This document shows positions 34,407-45,919 of a stretch of DNA of 64,000 nt, piece by piece. The stretch is taken from the NCBI RefSeq assembly GCF_019279795.1, contig NC_056732.1, positions 185,519,342-185,583,341 on the forward strand, in the 5' to 3' direction. A model generated the notes under the pieces. That model worked only from the letters and a program-made list of their open reading frames with translations. It was not told where the DNA came from and searched no databases. This stretch comes from Protopterus annectens. Its lineage: Eukaryota > Chordata > Ceratodontiformes > Protopteridae. How positions within the stretch are numbered: the first letter of the stretch is position 1; each line of letters starts with the position of its first letter. Made by a program: the position numbers and the translations under genes.

Positions 34407-37130
34407 TTAGTCAGGGTTGGAACAGGGGCATAACCAATGTGTCTTAAGGTGTTTCTTGAGTCTTTGTTTAAAAAGTGGCAGCGAGGGAAGTATAGTTAAC
34501 TCTTGTGGCAGCATATTCCAGTTTTTTCCAGCGATATTGTTGAATAAGGAGTCACCTGCCAGGTTATTAGACTTGCTTGTATTAGCAAGAAGTTTCCTGG
34601 AAGATCGTAAGGAATTGAGATTTCTATAAGGGGTAATAAGGTTGGAAAGTATAGGGGTGTTGTTTGGTTGGTAAAATATTTTATAAACTATGGTAAGTTG
34701 TGAAAGTATCAAAATGTTTTCTAGTTCTAACCATTCAAGTTGCTGTAGGTTCAGACAATGGTGAGTTCTATAATGGCTCCCAGTGGCAAATCTGGATATA
34801 TTGTTATAGGAGTTGGCTAGTTTGACAAGATTAGTTTTTTTTAGGTTAGTGTATATGGGTGAAGCATACAGAAGAGATGAGATTAAATGGGAGTGAGCAA
34901 TTTTAACTCTAGATGTTGGGGTTAAGATAGGTTTTATTCTATATAAGGAGCCTATTTTCCTGTTTACTGTTTTAATGGTATTGTTAATATTTTTATCAAA
35001 GGTGAGATTGTTACCAATTGTGATGCCTAGCAGTTTGGTGGAGGAGTCTGGGGATATAAGAGTGCCATTAGTGGATTTTATTGAGAAATCAATGGGGGGG
35101 GGACTTAGTGTTAGGTGAGAAGAGCAAGAGCTTGGTCTTTTTAGCGTTCAACAGGAGGCAGCGTTTCAAGAACCAAGCTTCTACTGTGCTAAAGACTTTC
35201 TGGGTTAGGGTTTGAAATTCAGATGAAGTATTGGCAGTACATATGAGCATGGTATCATCTTGAGGGATTACAGCATGGAGGTCATTGATGAGCAAGGAGA
35301 AAAGCAGAGGACCTAGAATGGAGCCCTGAGGGACTCCAAGGGAGGTGGGCAAGTGGGAGGATAACTCATTCTCCCAGAGAACTGCTTGTTGCCTATTATT
35401 TAGGTAGGATTTAAACCAGAGGATAGCCTTGTTGTTTAGAGAGAGGGATTCAAGGATCTTTATAAGCAAGGAGTGGTTATCCATATCAAAATCTTTAGAT
35501 AAATCAATAAAAAATGCTGAAGAAAGGATATTGCTATTATGGTTACAGTTGATGGAGTCAGTGAAAGAAAGGAGAGCAGTAGTGGTACTGTGGTAGGGCC
35601 TGAAGCCATGTTGGCAGTTTGCTAAGATATTGTGTTGGGTTAAGTGGTCCATTAGCTGGTGATGAATGTATTTTTCCATAACCTCAGCTAGGATTGATAA
35701 GAGAGCTATAGGCCTGTAATTAGAATAATCATTAAAGTTACCACCTTTATGCAAAGGGATTATATGGAAGATTTTCCAAATGTCTGGGATGTTTCCTTCA
35801 TTGATGGTTCTATTTATAAGGATCGCTATAGGGTAAGCTACTGATTTAGCAGCTATTTGCAGATATTCTGACGGTAACTGGTCAGCAGAGGGGGTGCACA
35901 GCTTAAGTTTTTGGATGATTTTTTGGATGTAGGCAGTAGAGATGGGTTGAAGTTGGAAGGTAGGTAGAGTGTCAGGTAAAGGGATAGGGAGAATAGTGCT
36001 GTCTATGGATAGTTGACGGGCTAAGGATTGTATATTGTCCATAAAAAAGGTGTTGAAAGCATTGGCAATTTGCTGGGGGGTATTATTATCAGTTCCTAGT
36101 GGGGATGGGGTGCTAGAGTGACCCAGATGAAGTAGTCTATTTAAGCTTGACCAGAACTTTTGAGGATTATTATGGTGAGTTTGCTGTAGTTTACAATAGT
36201 AGTTCTTTTTATCAGTGAGAATAGCTCTTTTTGTGATATCTCTCAGTTGTCTAAAGGTTTGATTATCAGAGATGGATTTAGTAGCTTTCCATTTAGACCA
36301 AGATTTGTTCCTTAGTAATATCTTTTTTCTAGTATCTTTTGACAGCCAAGGATGTTAGGAATTTAGAGTTGAAATATTTAACAGCCTCTTCAAGAGGGAG
36401 CGTTTTTAGAGGGTTCCAGTCACAGGCGTCAAGTTCATTTTGGAAAGATATAGGGTTAAAATGCTTATTTGACCTTAAAATCCAAAATGTGGGGGAGTTA
36501 GGAATGTCATTGTTTTGTCTTGCAATTTAAGTCAAAGTATGATCACTCACATCATCAGGTAAGTTTCCAACTTTATAAGTTTGTTGTCTGTTTGTAAGAA
36601 TCCAATCTAAGATACTCTCTTTTTTATTTGGTTTGTTAATTCTAGTAGTGGAGGTGATTGTTTGGTTAAAGCCATGTAGGTTAATATGTAAGGAAGGGTT
36701 GTCAGTGTTGATGCACTTCCAGTCAGTGTTAAAGTCCCCTAATATTATTGTTTCTTGTGGATAGGTAGTGGAAATCCAGCTTAGAATATTCTCTATAGTA
36801 GTGTTATTATTACCTGGAGGAAGGTAGGTACAGATGATGTTTAGGGATTTGCTAGTGTTTAGTTTAAGTCTAGAGATAAGGATTTCTGCCTTAATGTCTA
36901 AGAGGGGGATAAAGGGTATTGTGGAGATTTGTAAACCAGTCCTATATAGAATGGCTACTCCTCCACCCCTACTTTTTGTGTGGTCTAATCTCAGCATATT
37001 ATAGCCTGGGGTTGTTATCTCATTGTCCTTAGTTTGGGGAGCTTTATTTGTGAGGCAATGTGATGGAGGCAGCATGGAGTAGATGTAATAGTAATATGAG
37101 TATGGGTAAGGCTGAAGCTAAATGTTGAAT
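34407..37130 (-). pseudogene. L2-like ORF2 endonuclease-reverse transcriptase, broken
   Basis: The best copy of this family's coding region. The endonuclease frame 37075-36527 has SRGGGVAILY, ICTYLPPGNNN, IILGDFNTDW, KESILDWILTN and VSDH. The RT frame 36042-35089 has PSEYLQIAAKS, FHIIPLHKGGNFNDYSNYRP, CQHGFRPYHSTTTALLSF, FFIDLSKDFDMDNHSL and GVPQGSILGPLLFSLLINDL. The YADD box is damaged: a gap follows AVIPQD and the next residues read DTMLIC. The C-terminal domain is at 34712-34407 (GKNWNMLPQEL, LFKQRLKKHL). A frame break separates the endonuclease from its first strand. Confidence 0.85.
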
Positions 37131-38504
37131 TTGTTTTAGAGTTGTTGTGAAAGAATATAATTTTTTTTTTTTTCAAAGAGATAGGCAGAAATGAGGGCTG
37201 GGTATGTATATGTGGCTATATAAGTTATTAGTTAGTTTGGGAGCTTTATTTTTTGTGGGCATGTTGCTAAGATTCACTGTGGAAGTACAAAAAGGTAGCT
37301 TGTACTATAACAAAAAGATGATTGGGCAGGAATAGAGGAATTGTATATAAAGAAAGAAATGAAGAGTCTTTGGAGAAAATATTTTAGGGGAAAAAGGAAA
37401 TCGGGAAAAGTACTCAGGGTAAGGGTGTACGAGAAAGTGGGAAAGGAGATAGGTAAAACTAAGGAGGGGAGTGGCTAGGTAGTCTAGATTGGTTGGAGTA
37501 TTTGATAGGTAGGGGGGTGTGGCAAGGGAAGCATAAAGCTAGGACTACTGGGTGTGGGTGGGAATTGGGGGTAGGGTAGGGGAGTGTAGTGAGCCCGCAG
37601 GGTAAACAGAGCAGGAAGAGCCAAGGAGATGGATGAGCAAGTCAGCAAGGAAACAATCAGTAAGGTGGATAGCAGCACAAGTCACTAAAGGCTCAGAGGT
37701 AAGGTACAGTAATGCTATGAGAGACAGAGGGGGAGGAGGGAGATTACAGAGATAAGGTAAGAGCAATAGAGCAAAGCAAGACAGAGAGTATCAAGATAAC
37801 TTGTATGAGCTCTACAGTTATGTAGTACAAAGGTTGGGGAAGGGCAATAGAGCAATATAGGACAGTCAATTTCTAGTAGCTATTTAGTTTACAATGAAAT
37901 ATTTATAAGTAGGTGAGTGCTACGATCAAGTGGGTGGATCAGTTTAATACAGAGGAGGGCTAGGGCTCCTAAGGGGGAGTGATGGACTGGGGAGAACAGG
38001 TTGAGTGGGCTAAGCAGTAGGCTGATAGCATGCACACGTAGGATTACAATATTGCTATTGGGTATGCAGACTACTTTATAAAAGGTACATACACTTGGTT
38101 TCCTTGGACAATTAATTACAGCTTCAGTTCGGGGGACCAATACAATACTGGAAAATAAGGATTTGCTTTAGGATGTTTTCAACAGTCTGGAATCCAGGAT
38201 ACCTCAAGACAGGATAGACCAGGGATGATTTACTAGAAGAGAAGTGATATAAAGCAATTACTATCATAGGGTCACAAACAGCAACTAGTTGAGAAATGCA
38301 GGATTAAGTTGTAAGAGGTTGTGCTTTGCAAGTATTCAAAAAGAGGAAACACTGCATAGAGATATAACTGGCAACAGAAACAGCAATGTAATACTACTAA
38401 ATAGGCAGGAAAAGCACATAACATTAACAGTAACTACGTTACATTAAAGAGACTTCAAACAATTAGCATGCATGATGCATTTCAGTCAGCTTTACATACA
38501 TTTA

Positions 38505-38815
38505 CAGCATACAGGCTGAACACAGCTATCACTAATATGTTTATCTAGGTAGAAGAGGGGAGAGCATTTAATTCAGTCAGCTATAGCCCCCTGATACACG
38601 CAGCGCCAAAGAGTGAGCGTTTTCCACTTTGGCTTGCATAAATGTATGGCAAAACAGGTTAAAGCAGTTATCATTAATAATTTAAGATAATAAAAATGGG
38701 GACCGGATTGGATACAGGCAGAAATAGCACTCAGGAACAAACAGCGCTAAAGAGCGAGCATTTTCCACTGAACCACTATTGTTTTACGTAGATATACAGC
38801 ATTCAGGCTAAAACA
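38505..38815 (-). repeat. ~140-bp tandem units at LINE 5' end
   Basis: Two diverged units and part of a third. Landmarks are CAGCATACAGGCTGAAC (38509), GGCAAAACAGGTTAAAGC (38647) and CAGCATTCAGGCTAAAAC (38797), each followed by a TATCAC/TATCAT word. GCGCCAAAGAGTGAGCG (38602) and GCGCTAAAGAGCGAGCA (38744) lie 142 bases apart. They form the extreme 5' end of LINE copy C, where promoter monomers would sit. Confidence 0.6.
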
Positions 38816-38870
38816 TCTATCACTCTGTTGAGTGACCAAATGAGATGGGAATGGAAGGAGTGACCAAATT
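38816..38870. repeat. ~91-bp minisatellite, right part
   Basis: TGTTGAGTGACCAAATGAGA and TGGGAATGG match the second half of the unit at 33870-33905 (TTGAGTGATCAAATAAGATG and GGATTGGG). This marks the right flank of LINE copy C. Confidence 0.75.
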
Positions 38871-38879
38871 CAAATTTAC

Positions 38880-39898
38880 TCCAGGGGCATGCAATTCCAA
38901 AGCCACCATATTTAAGAGTACAACAACCCTTGGGTGGGGGGGGGGGGCAGTAAAAACAAACAATGCAAGCAACAAAGGACAGAGGCCAGCAATAAACAAT
39001 GAAGCAAATATATAAATGCAGTGCAGTGCAAATCAAGTGCAATAAAGCATACTTATCAGTTTGGTATATCAGATGTTTATAGAATCCAACACAGCAAGGT
39101 AATTAGCTCTGCTATATCAGCTCTGCAAAATTTCACATAAAAGTTAGTCTTTGTATTGAAAATACAACAGAGAAAATAAACCTCAGGCAATCAGATAAAC
39201 ACAGAGGTGTTGGCCAATAGCTAACACCTGAGGTGGACAGCATTTGAGACTGGTTGAAATTTAACCCACACTCTCAGCAGCCATAAAAAAGTCCATATAG
39301 GCTCATTTGTTAGATCTATTCCACTGTTACACTTTGTATCTCTTTTACTATTTCTGTTACTTGATGAGCAGAAGACTTACTACTCTTGATAGTGGTTCAA
39401 AGTTGCCGATATTTAAGGCTTTTTCCAGTTAGACTTCTTGAATGTTTTGAACTGATTTGCCAGAAGAAAGGTTTACTTTTAACATAGTTAACACTCTGTG
39501 TGTCCTCATGGATGGTGGATGCAGGCAGCCTTATTGTAAGATGGAGGGGTAAGTAATTTTCTCCCAAGTGACAAGGTATTACAACTACATTTTCAGGATT
39601 TTAAGTGTAGTATTTTCTTTTTATGTATCACAGAGCAACCAGGAATGACCTTTTTATTAAAGGCATTCTGAGATGCCCCTCAGGAGATGTTTTTATTATT
39701 TGAAAGATTGTCTTTGGTGGTCCAAGAGGTCAAAGTATACCACAGTACTGCTTGCAATCAACAACAATGAATAGCTACTCTTACAGCATGAATATCTGCA
39801 CTGACTGGCACACTGCACTCGGTGGAGAATGAATGGGAACAGGAGATACTGACCTTGAAGTAGAGCTGCAATTTCATATATAAAGTAAATATAAGGGA

Positions 39899-39900
<2 letters not shown>
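38880..39900. other. No feature recognised
   Basis: About 1 kb without a recognisable element. A G-run (GGGTGG plus nine G) lies near 38935. Confidence 0.4.

Positions 39901-39907
<7 letters not shown>

Positions 39908-39966
<59 letters not shown>
39908..39966. repeat. TA microsatellite
   Basis: A pure TA run of about 58 bases. Confidence 0.97.
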
Positions 39967-39971
<5 letters not shown>

Positions 39972-39983
39972 AGGAAAGTGCCA

Positions 39984-40259
39984 CCCACAGTGGTGGTGCT
40001 GCGGTAGTGTTGTCGCCTCACAGTAACATAGAACATAGGTTAGTACTAAGCTAACTGCCCTTGCGAGCCATAAGACACTGTCCGGTTCGATTCTCAGCTA
40101 GAGCGTCTTCTGTGTGGAGACATGCGTGAATGGGCGTACGTTCGTTGAAGCTTGTGCATCAGGGCTGGTAACTCGGTACGTAAAAATCAACTACCAATCA
40201 TTAGTGGACCGGAGTTCCACTGTGGCGACCCCTAACCGGGAAAAGCCGAAAGGCACAAA
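39984..40259 (+). mobile_element. SINE with RTE-derived tail (copy 4)
   Basis: Flanked by 19-bp duplications ATTATAAAGGAAAGTGCCA (39965-39983) and the same with one change (40260-40278). The head is GTGGTGCTGCGGTAGTGTTG; the best B box of the family, GGTTCGATTCTCAGC, starts at 40084. The tail reads TGTGGCGACCCCTAACCGGG and AAAAGCCGAAAG. A 50-bp CR1 tail piece is inserted between the A and B boxes, which would upset the spacing of the internal promoter. Confidence 0.88.
40023..40072 (-). mobile_element. 50-bp CR1 LINE/SINE tail inserted in a SINE
   Basis: Absent from the sister SINEs. On the minus strand it reads GCAGTTAGCTTAGTACTAAC and CTATGTTCTATG, like the CR1 tail at 61702-61765 (GCAGATAGCCTAGTACGAAC and CTATGAACCTATG). 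It is probably an extremely 5'-truncated CR1 insertion. Confidence 0.6.
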
Positions 40260-40279
40260 ATTATAAAGGAAAGTACCAG

Positions 40280-43045
40280 TGTAAGAAGAAAGAAAATTGG
40301 AAAGTCCACAAATATAGGGGCAAGTAGAGAAAACTCCTATAAATTCCTAGAACAACCACATGTTGACCATGATTTGACATAAGAATGGTTAAGGAAATGT
40401 GAATTTTAAACCAAAAGATAGTGGGTAACCTACAAGCTGATTCATAAAGTCTATTGAAAAAGTGGGACAAACAGACAAATACAGTTTCTGTAAAACAGAA
40501 CTGTAAACAATTTCCCGTCTCATTTCTAGGCGTGATACACTCATGGCATATGGTCTGTATACTACAAGGCACAATAGTATGACAAGACCGTTGCACTAAT
40601 TGTACAAGCACTACATTTTCGAAGTAGCCGAGAAGTACTGGAAATCTGAACTCAAAGCATTATCACCAATGACATTTTGATCTCATGGGATCACCCACTA
40701 CCAACTGTTGAAAAAATACACATAGGAAAATCAGATATAGTAGTCCAAGAAAAAATGACAAAAGTAGCATTAATCATGTTAATTTCTACAGCCAGTGATT
40801 ATAGTTTCCTACTTGTTGAGAGACACAAAGTCATAAGATACTAGGATTTGCAGGCCTAAATGAGAGTAATGTATAAAAAGGATACACAAACAGTTCCAAC
40901 AATAGTAGGAGCAACAGGAATAATAAAAATCATTTACAACCATATTTAAATATGCTGCTAATACATGTAACCCCAAATGAGTTACAGAAGTAAGCAATTC
41001 TGGGTAGATTTCAGATGCTGGGAAAGCACTCTTGGCAAACATCAAAGACTAAAGCAATACTAATCTTATGAAATCTAATATTACCTAACTTAGGAATTTG
41101 GTCCATTCCCATCACTGTATTAGAAACCCAAAACATATGTAAAAAGTAAAAAAGAGAGAACTTTGGCTTACTGGCTGGATTTCTCATTAGAAGTCCCAGC
41201 GTCACGGTGTGCTTATGCTTTTTGTTTTTAGCCATTGCTCTGTAGGTATGGAAAACAGCTGAATTATCAGCCTTGTTCCTGCATGACCATGCTAAATCCA
41301 TACACTGCCAGTCTCTCCCTTTGGCTAAACATCATGCTGTTTATGAAACTGAGAGTTATGTATCTATAATCAGCTACCCTCTTCAATTATTAAAGTCAGT
41401 TATATACATTTACTGAACAAATCCTCCACACACATTACCCATAATACTGCAAGTAGCCAAGCTGACATGACTATTTTTCTAAGGGATGAAAATAATTTTG
41501 CAATCGACATGTATAATATGCACAACAGGCATAATTATTTACTGAAAGTGGTGTCAAAAGCTCATAAAAATAATAAGGGCTGATGGGTTCATCTTACATT
41601 ATGCTTAACAATATTTCAGTCCAACAAGTGCTTTATCCTTACCATCACCGCTCTCAATACACCTTCCCAACACCCTTACTGATAAACCTATCTTTTATTA
41701 TGTCCATAAGTTCAATAGCAGCGAAAAGCAGCTGTACTTGTAAAGGCAAACTTGTAAACATAATAATTGTAGGTTTGCTTGATCAATTCTTTCCAGCTAC
41801 CCAACTTGTCTTTCCTACAGTTTCTTGGGCAATGCGTGATAATCTTGGCCTGCTGACATACTTATACCATGCAGATTAACCTGGCTGAGCACAATGATTA
41901 TGATAATTATGGCTCAACTCATTATTGTTTCTAAATCAGTCAATTTGCACAAAGTGCACACTTGTTAGCCATCATGCTCAAGTCTCCTTGATGCTGTCAC
42001 CTATATAGGTCACTGCGGGCAGCACTGTACATGCATAGTCCAGGCCACAAATCCAGGGGATGTGTAATTCCAAATCTAACTATCTGCAAATGGAGTTGTT
42101 GTAGTAGCTGACTTCTTTATAGTATAATTAGGGATACAGGACTGCCATGTTTCACAACTTAAAGTGCCACTCTAAACCATAATAAAACATTACCTATATT
42201 ATCTAAGCCCACCGTCCATCACACAAATGAGGTGCCCATTAATGCCCATGGAAGCACAACAGATAGGACATGCAAAATCTCCTTTGGGCACAAATTTTCT
42301 ACAATTTTTCACAGGAATTCATCAAGGTGAGAGATCATGGCTGGAGAAGGTGAGGGTAGTGCTCTTTTTAGAGCACAGAGGTGATGTGAGGAGGAATCAT
42401 GATTCTTTCTGTACATCCTCCATCATTATTACAGCCAGAGGCTACAGCAGGAGGGCTATCAAGGGTTTGAGTAAATGATTGAAGCCTGGAATAGTTTAGC
42501 CCAGGCTCTCACCAGTGCCAACTGAATTTCACAGGTGGGAGAACATTGTCATCTCTGTTACAGTAACAAGATGCACAGCATTCCTCTTGTCCTATGCCGA
42601 TGAGGTGATGAAATTAAACCTATGTACTGTAGTTAGAAATTATCTTAGCCACACATATAACCTGCCACCATAGATATTATTGCTATATTTCTCTCCACAG
42701 TTCCTGAAGAGAGTGAACTAAACAGACATCTGCATAACAGGAAATTTAGAGTGTTAAGAGAAAACTGGAGTGAGTATATTTGCTTCAAAATGTACAGCTT
42801 GTAATGTTAATAGTAGCAGAGATTCATTTTCAACCAGTATACCTTTTTATAAGTCACTGCCATAGGTGAAACGTAGCAGTATAACTGTTTAATGGTATTA
42901 GTGTGTGCATGTGCATGCCCATATCCTAGGATATACTTGAACAAGTGGATCAGGATATTAAGACTGTGATCCCGCATTGTGAGGATGCCTTTTGGTTCAA
43001 TTCCCTCATTTTTGGTATCATAATGTTTCAGGTGGGGTTTCTGTC
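40280..43045. other. No feature recognised
   Basis: About 2.8 kb without a recognisable element or coding signature on either strand. Confidence 0.4.
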
Positions 43046-43049
43046 TCAT

Positions 43050-44180
43050 TATACTGCTAAAAGATGCAATTATCAGTCACCAGGCAGACTTCATTGGGTT
43101 TGCAAAGAGCAGATCTGACCTGGTCATCTTCTTCAAGAAGGTTACTGAAGCAATGGATGATGGCAAGCTGGTAATCATTTAAAATGTTGGGACCTGAAAT
43201 AGAGGGTCATGTAATAGAGTAAATGTAAATGTAAATGGACCAAAAAAACAGACTTACATATATTAAGTGGGAGGAGGCCATTTCGCAGAATATTCCCTTT
43301 TCCCCAAGGTATGGCAATATCAGAGTTAATATATATAAGTTCAGGGGGTGGGACATGGGTTGGAGGATAGTGGGCTTGCCCCTTGCATCACAGGGTGCAG
43401 GGTGGGCTTGCCCCCTCTAAAAAGAAGTTTAAAGAAGAAGAGAGATATTCAAGATTTATTCTTCTGCATTTTTGATAATTTTTTGGCATGTGAGGACTCA
43501 GCATTTCAAGTACTGTCATTTCAATAGAGAGCCAGACAAATCAGTACAAATCGGTTATCTAAACCTCACAAAGGTTTTTGATACCATTTCACACTAAGGT
43601 ATCACAGATGAACTCTCCTAACATAATGTAACACCCTTTGTAACTCACTGGATACCTAACTGTCTCACAAACAGATCTCAGGAAATTTGGGTAGGTGGCT
43701 CTACATCTTCTAAAAGACCTGTTACTAGAGGTCTACCCCAGGGTTCAGTCCTTGGGCCACTCCTCTTTGGCATTTACTTCTCAGAGGTCAAAGCTAATGT
43801 TAATAGTTTATGGCTAATCAAAATTGCAGAGGACTATAAATGTTTGGCATTAACTCCCCAGAGGACTCCAAGATTGTCCAAAAAGGCATTTCCCAAACAA
43901 ATAGCTGTAGTCAAAAACATGGACTACAACTAAATGCCATGAAATGTATAACAGCTTCCTACAGCAAGCACAACTTCCCTTCTAATTATCACATTAATAA
44001 CACCTCCCTGAAAGTTGATCCTTTAGCCAGGGGTCTAGGAATCTATGTAGACAATGAATTGTCCTTTGATCACCATGTATCCACTATTGTAAGGATGTCC
44101 TTTTGCATAGCAGACATTATATCTAATGGTATGTCACCCAGGTCCAAGGATTTAATCATTTTACTGTAGTCAGATATCAT
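43050..44180 (+). pseudogene. CR1 RT remnant, split by an insertion
   Basis: A CR1 RT fragment of the same family as 58745-60413. The first part (43060-43178) reads FIGFAKSRSDL and FFKKVTEAMDDGKLV. After about 370 foreign bases it resumes at 43549 with LNLTKVFDTISH, then VTRGLPQGSVLGPLLFGIYF. The catalytic box is IAED instead of FADD. The C-terminal part (43840-44169) has NYHINNTSLKVDPLARGLGI and HHVSTIVRMSF. It stops where Penelope element D begins at about 44190. Confidence 0.7.
43178..43548. mobile_element. Insertion in CR1 carrying the palindromic-family module (copy 3)
   Basis: It interrupts the CR1 RT frame. The middle (43270-43350) matches the module at 27505-27600 and 6333-6420: TTCCCTTTTCCCCAAGG, ATATCAGAGTTAATA and GTTCAGGGGGTG. 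It also has two GTGGGCTTGCCCC words (about 43370 and 43403), like GGGGGCTTGCCTCC at 27605. No clear terminal inverted repeats were found, so the limits come from the CR1 break points. Confidence 0.5.
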
Positions 44181-44325
44181 TATTATAGGTCTACAGAAAG
44201 GATACCTGAGCTTAAGGATTATGGGTCAAGTTTCATTACTCAATTTAGTAGTGAAGCTTACTTAATAAGAGAGATTATTACAAAAAAATGGAGACTTTTT
44301 TGAGGAAATTTTAATTAGACTGGGG

Positions 44326-44851
44326 ATGAAACCATCAGTTATTTTTAAAAGAGGTAGGAACCTTAAAAGTTTAGTGAAGCAAAGTAAGAAGAGGTTTATA
44401 CGGACACCAGGAATGTTCAAATGTGAGACTTGCAGTATGTGTAGACATATGTCTACTGGTGCATCTTTCGTTATAAGGAATAGAGTGATTAAAATGATGG
44501 AAGATACAACTGTAATAGTAAATCAGTGCTCAATGTCAGTCTTGTCCGGCATTTTATGTGGGCAAGACAGACAGAAAAATGAGGGAAAGAACATATGAAC
44601 ATATCCTGAGTATTACCAAAGCAAAAAGTGATAATGCTTTGGCTAGACATGTATCCTTCAACCAGGGCCATACATTTAAATTTAGGGTTATCGATCAAGT
44701 ATTAGGGGATGACAGAATTGGGTTCACTAGTCTACTCGTAGAAAAACATGAGGAATTGCGGCAATTGCATTTAGATGCTAGCAGGTGGCCTGGCCTTAAT
44801 GAGGTAGTGTCCATCTCAAGCATACTAAAATTAAGGAGTCTTAATATATAG
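44326..44851 (+). pseudogene. Penelope GIY-YIG endonuclease, broken
   Basis: The first frame has PSVIFKRGRNLKSLVKQSK (RT-endonuclease linker) and FKCETCSMCRHM, the CxxC zinc-like motif. After a frame change near 44560 the second frame has VGKTDRKMRERTYEHI (the YIGK part), NALARHVS and HTFKFRVIDQV. It ends with DASRWPGLNEVVSISSILKL, the conserved C-terminus. It would be the target-nicking domain. Confidence 0.75.
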
Positions 44852-45274
44852 TTAAAATGTTGTTTTAGCAGGAGATTAAGTTTAGGTTTCAGAATGTTTT
44901 TTGATATATGAATTGCATATTGTAAATACATGTTTTATTATTGAATTGAATGAGTAATGTATGTAAGTAGTAAAGTTTTTAGTACAGAAAAGTTTTTATT
45001 TTAACGTGTATATGTAAAGTTTGTTATAAGGTGTAGGTTTTATATTTATACACATACTTATTTTTACTTATTTTTAAACAAATAAATAAAAATAAGAATG
45101 TAATAAATGTAAAGCATATAGTAATATACATATATATTTTTATAGGATGAGTGAGAAAAGTTTGAATTTTATTTGATTTTTTTAGGAATTAATTGGGTGC
45201 AGTCAACAAGGTGTTTAATTAATTAATTACTTTGAAGGGAGCATTTTTATACTGTGTAACATGTGGTAAAGTTT

Positions 45275-45312
45275 GTCTGAAGAAGTCCTGTGAAGCTACC
45301 GGATGAAAAGCG
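45275..45312 (+). other. Penelope 3' motif, hammerhead-like
   Basis: The clearest hammerhead-like order in the window: CTGAAGA, then AGTCC, a loop of 12 bases, GGAT and GAAA. Stem II would be four pairs including one G-U. A stem III candidate (AGCG...) follows. This is an inference from the motif only. Confidence 0.45.
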
Positions 45313-45599
45313 TTTCACATGATAGTTCCTTAAATAAAGTATTTCAAAGTATTCAAAGGCTTTCTGGTGACGCATTTGTGGATTAAGTTTGTTGTTTTTG
45401 TCTTTTTGTGTGGTTAATATTTTGAGAAATGTTAGACAGTTTGTAGAGAAATTAAAGGTAAGTTAGTCTAATACAAATAGGAATTGCAATATGAAATGAG
45501 GGAAAAACAGGCTTATGGTATAGTTAGAGAGAAGGTCAGGGAAGAGAATTAGATAGCAGCAAGGAAGTAAGTGACAAAGGCAGAGTAAGGAGGTATAAG

Positions 45600-45916
45600 G
45601 AATGAAAAAGTACTTGTGCACATTTAAGGATATAGTTTATCCTGGTTTTGAACAAGAACAGAGCCTCATTTTAGCTAGGAAGTCTTTGAGAGTGATTTTG
45701 AAAAATGGGAGGGAGGGTATAGACCTGATGGATACATGCCTTAGCAACATTGTACAAGTACAGACCATGCCCAGCAGATTTGTTAGGTCTGCTAGGTTTT
45801 TTATTCATACATAAACACAAGGGACAAAAAACTACCATAGGAATGCAACACTAGGCGTTTTAAGATCTTTGGAGATCAATAGCCTAGTAAGTACCTACAA
45901 ACCTATGATTCTATGT
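45600..45916 (+). mobile_element. CR1-tailed fragment
   Basis: A 70-codon open frame (45602-45814) shows no family I recognise. The stretch ends with AATAGCCTAGTAAGTACC and CTACAAACCTATGATTCTATG-type octamers (45877-45916), which match the CR1 tail. It may be a SINE or a truncated CR1 with a diverged 3' UTR. Confidence 0.4.
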
Positions 45917-45919
45917 AAG

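Larger units (their letters stand above)
33958..38815 (-). mobile_element. L2-like LINE, apparently full length (copy C)
   Basis: A 4.86-kb insertion bounded on both sides by the same minisatellite, so its ends can be placed to within a few bases. From 5' (right) it holds a tandem-repeat leader (38505-38815), about 1.3 kb without a recognisable ORF1 (37150-38500), endonuclease/RT (37130-34407), a 3' UTR and an AAAT tail (33958-33985). The terminal block GGGCCTCCACTGAAAATGGA defines the family. Confidence 0.85.
44190..45375 (+). mobile_element. Penelope element D (5' truncated)
   Basis: It retains the end of the RT, the GIY-YIG endonuclease and the whole 3' UTR, ending near 45375. Its 5' end abuts a CR1 remnant. 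The 3' motif is CTGAAGA (45277-45283), a GTCC...GGAT stem with one G-T pair, and GAAA (45305-45308). Confidence 0.8.

Noticed and set aside
37484..38140. Pro/Leu-rich frames as an ORF1 of the L2-like LINE
   Set aside because: They follow the C/T-rich bias of that strand, are short and overlap in two frames; no coiled coil, zinc knuckle or esterase block was seen.
42540..42640. SYADEVMKLN resembling an RT YADD box
   Set aside because: No other RT motif surrounds it, and it lies upstream of the CR1 RT remnant in the wrong order.
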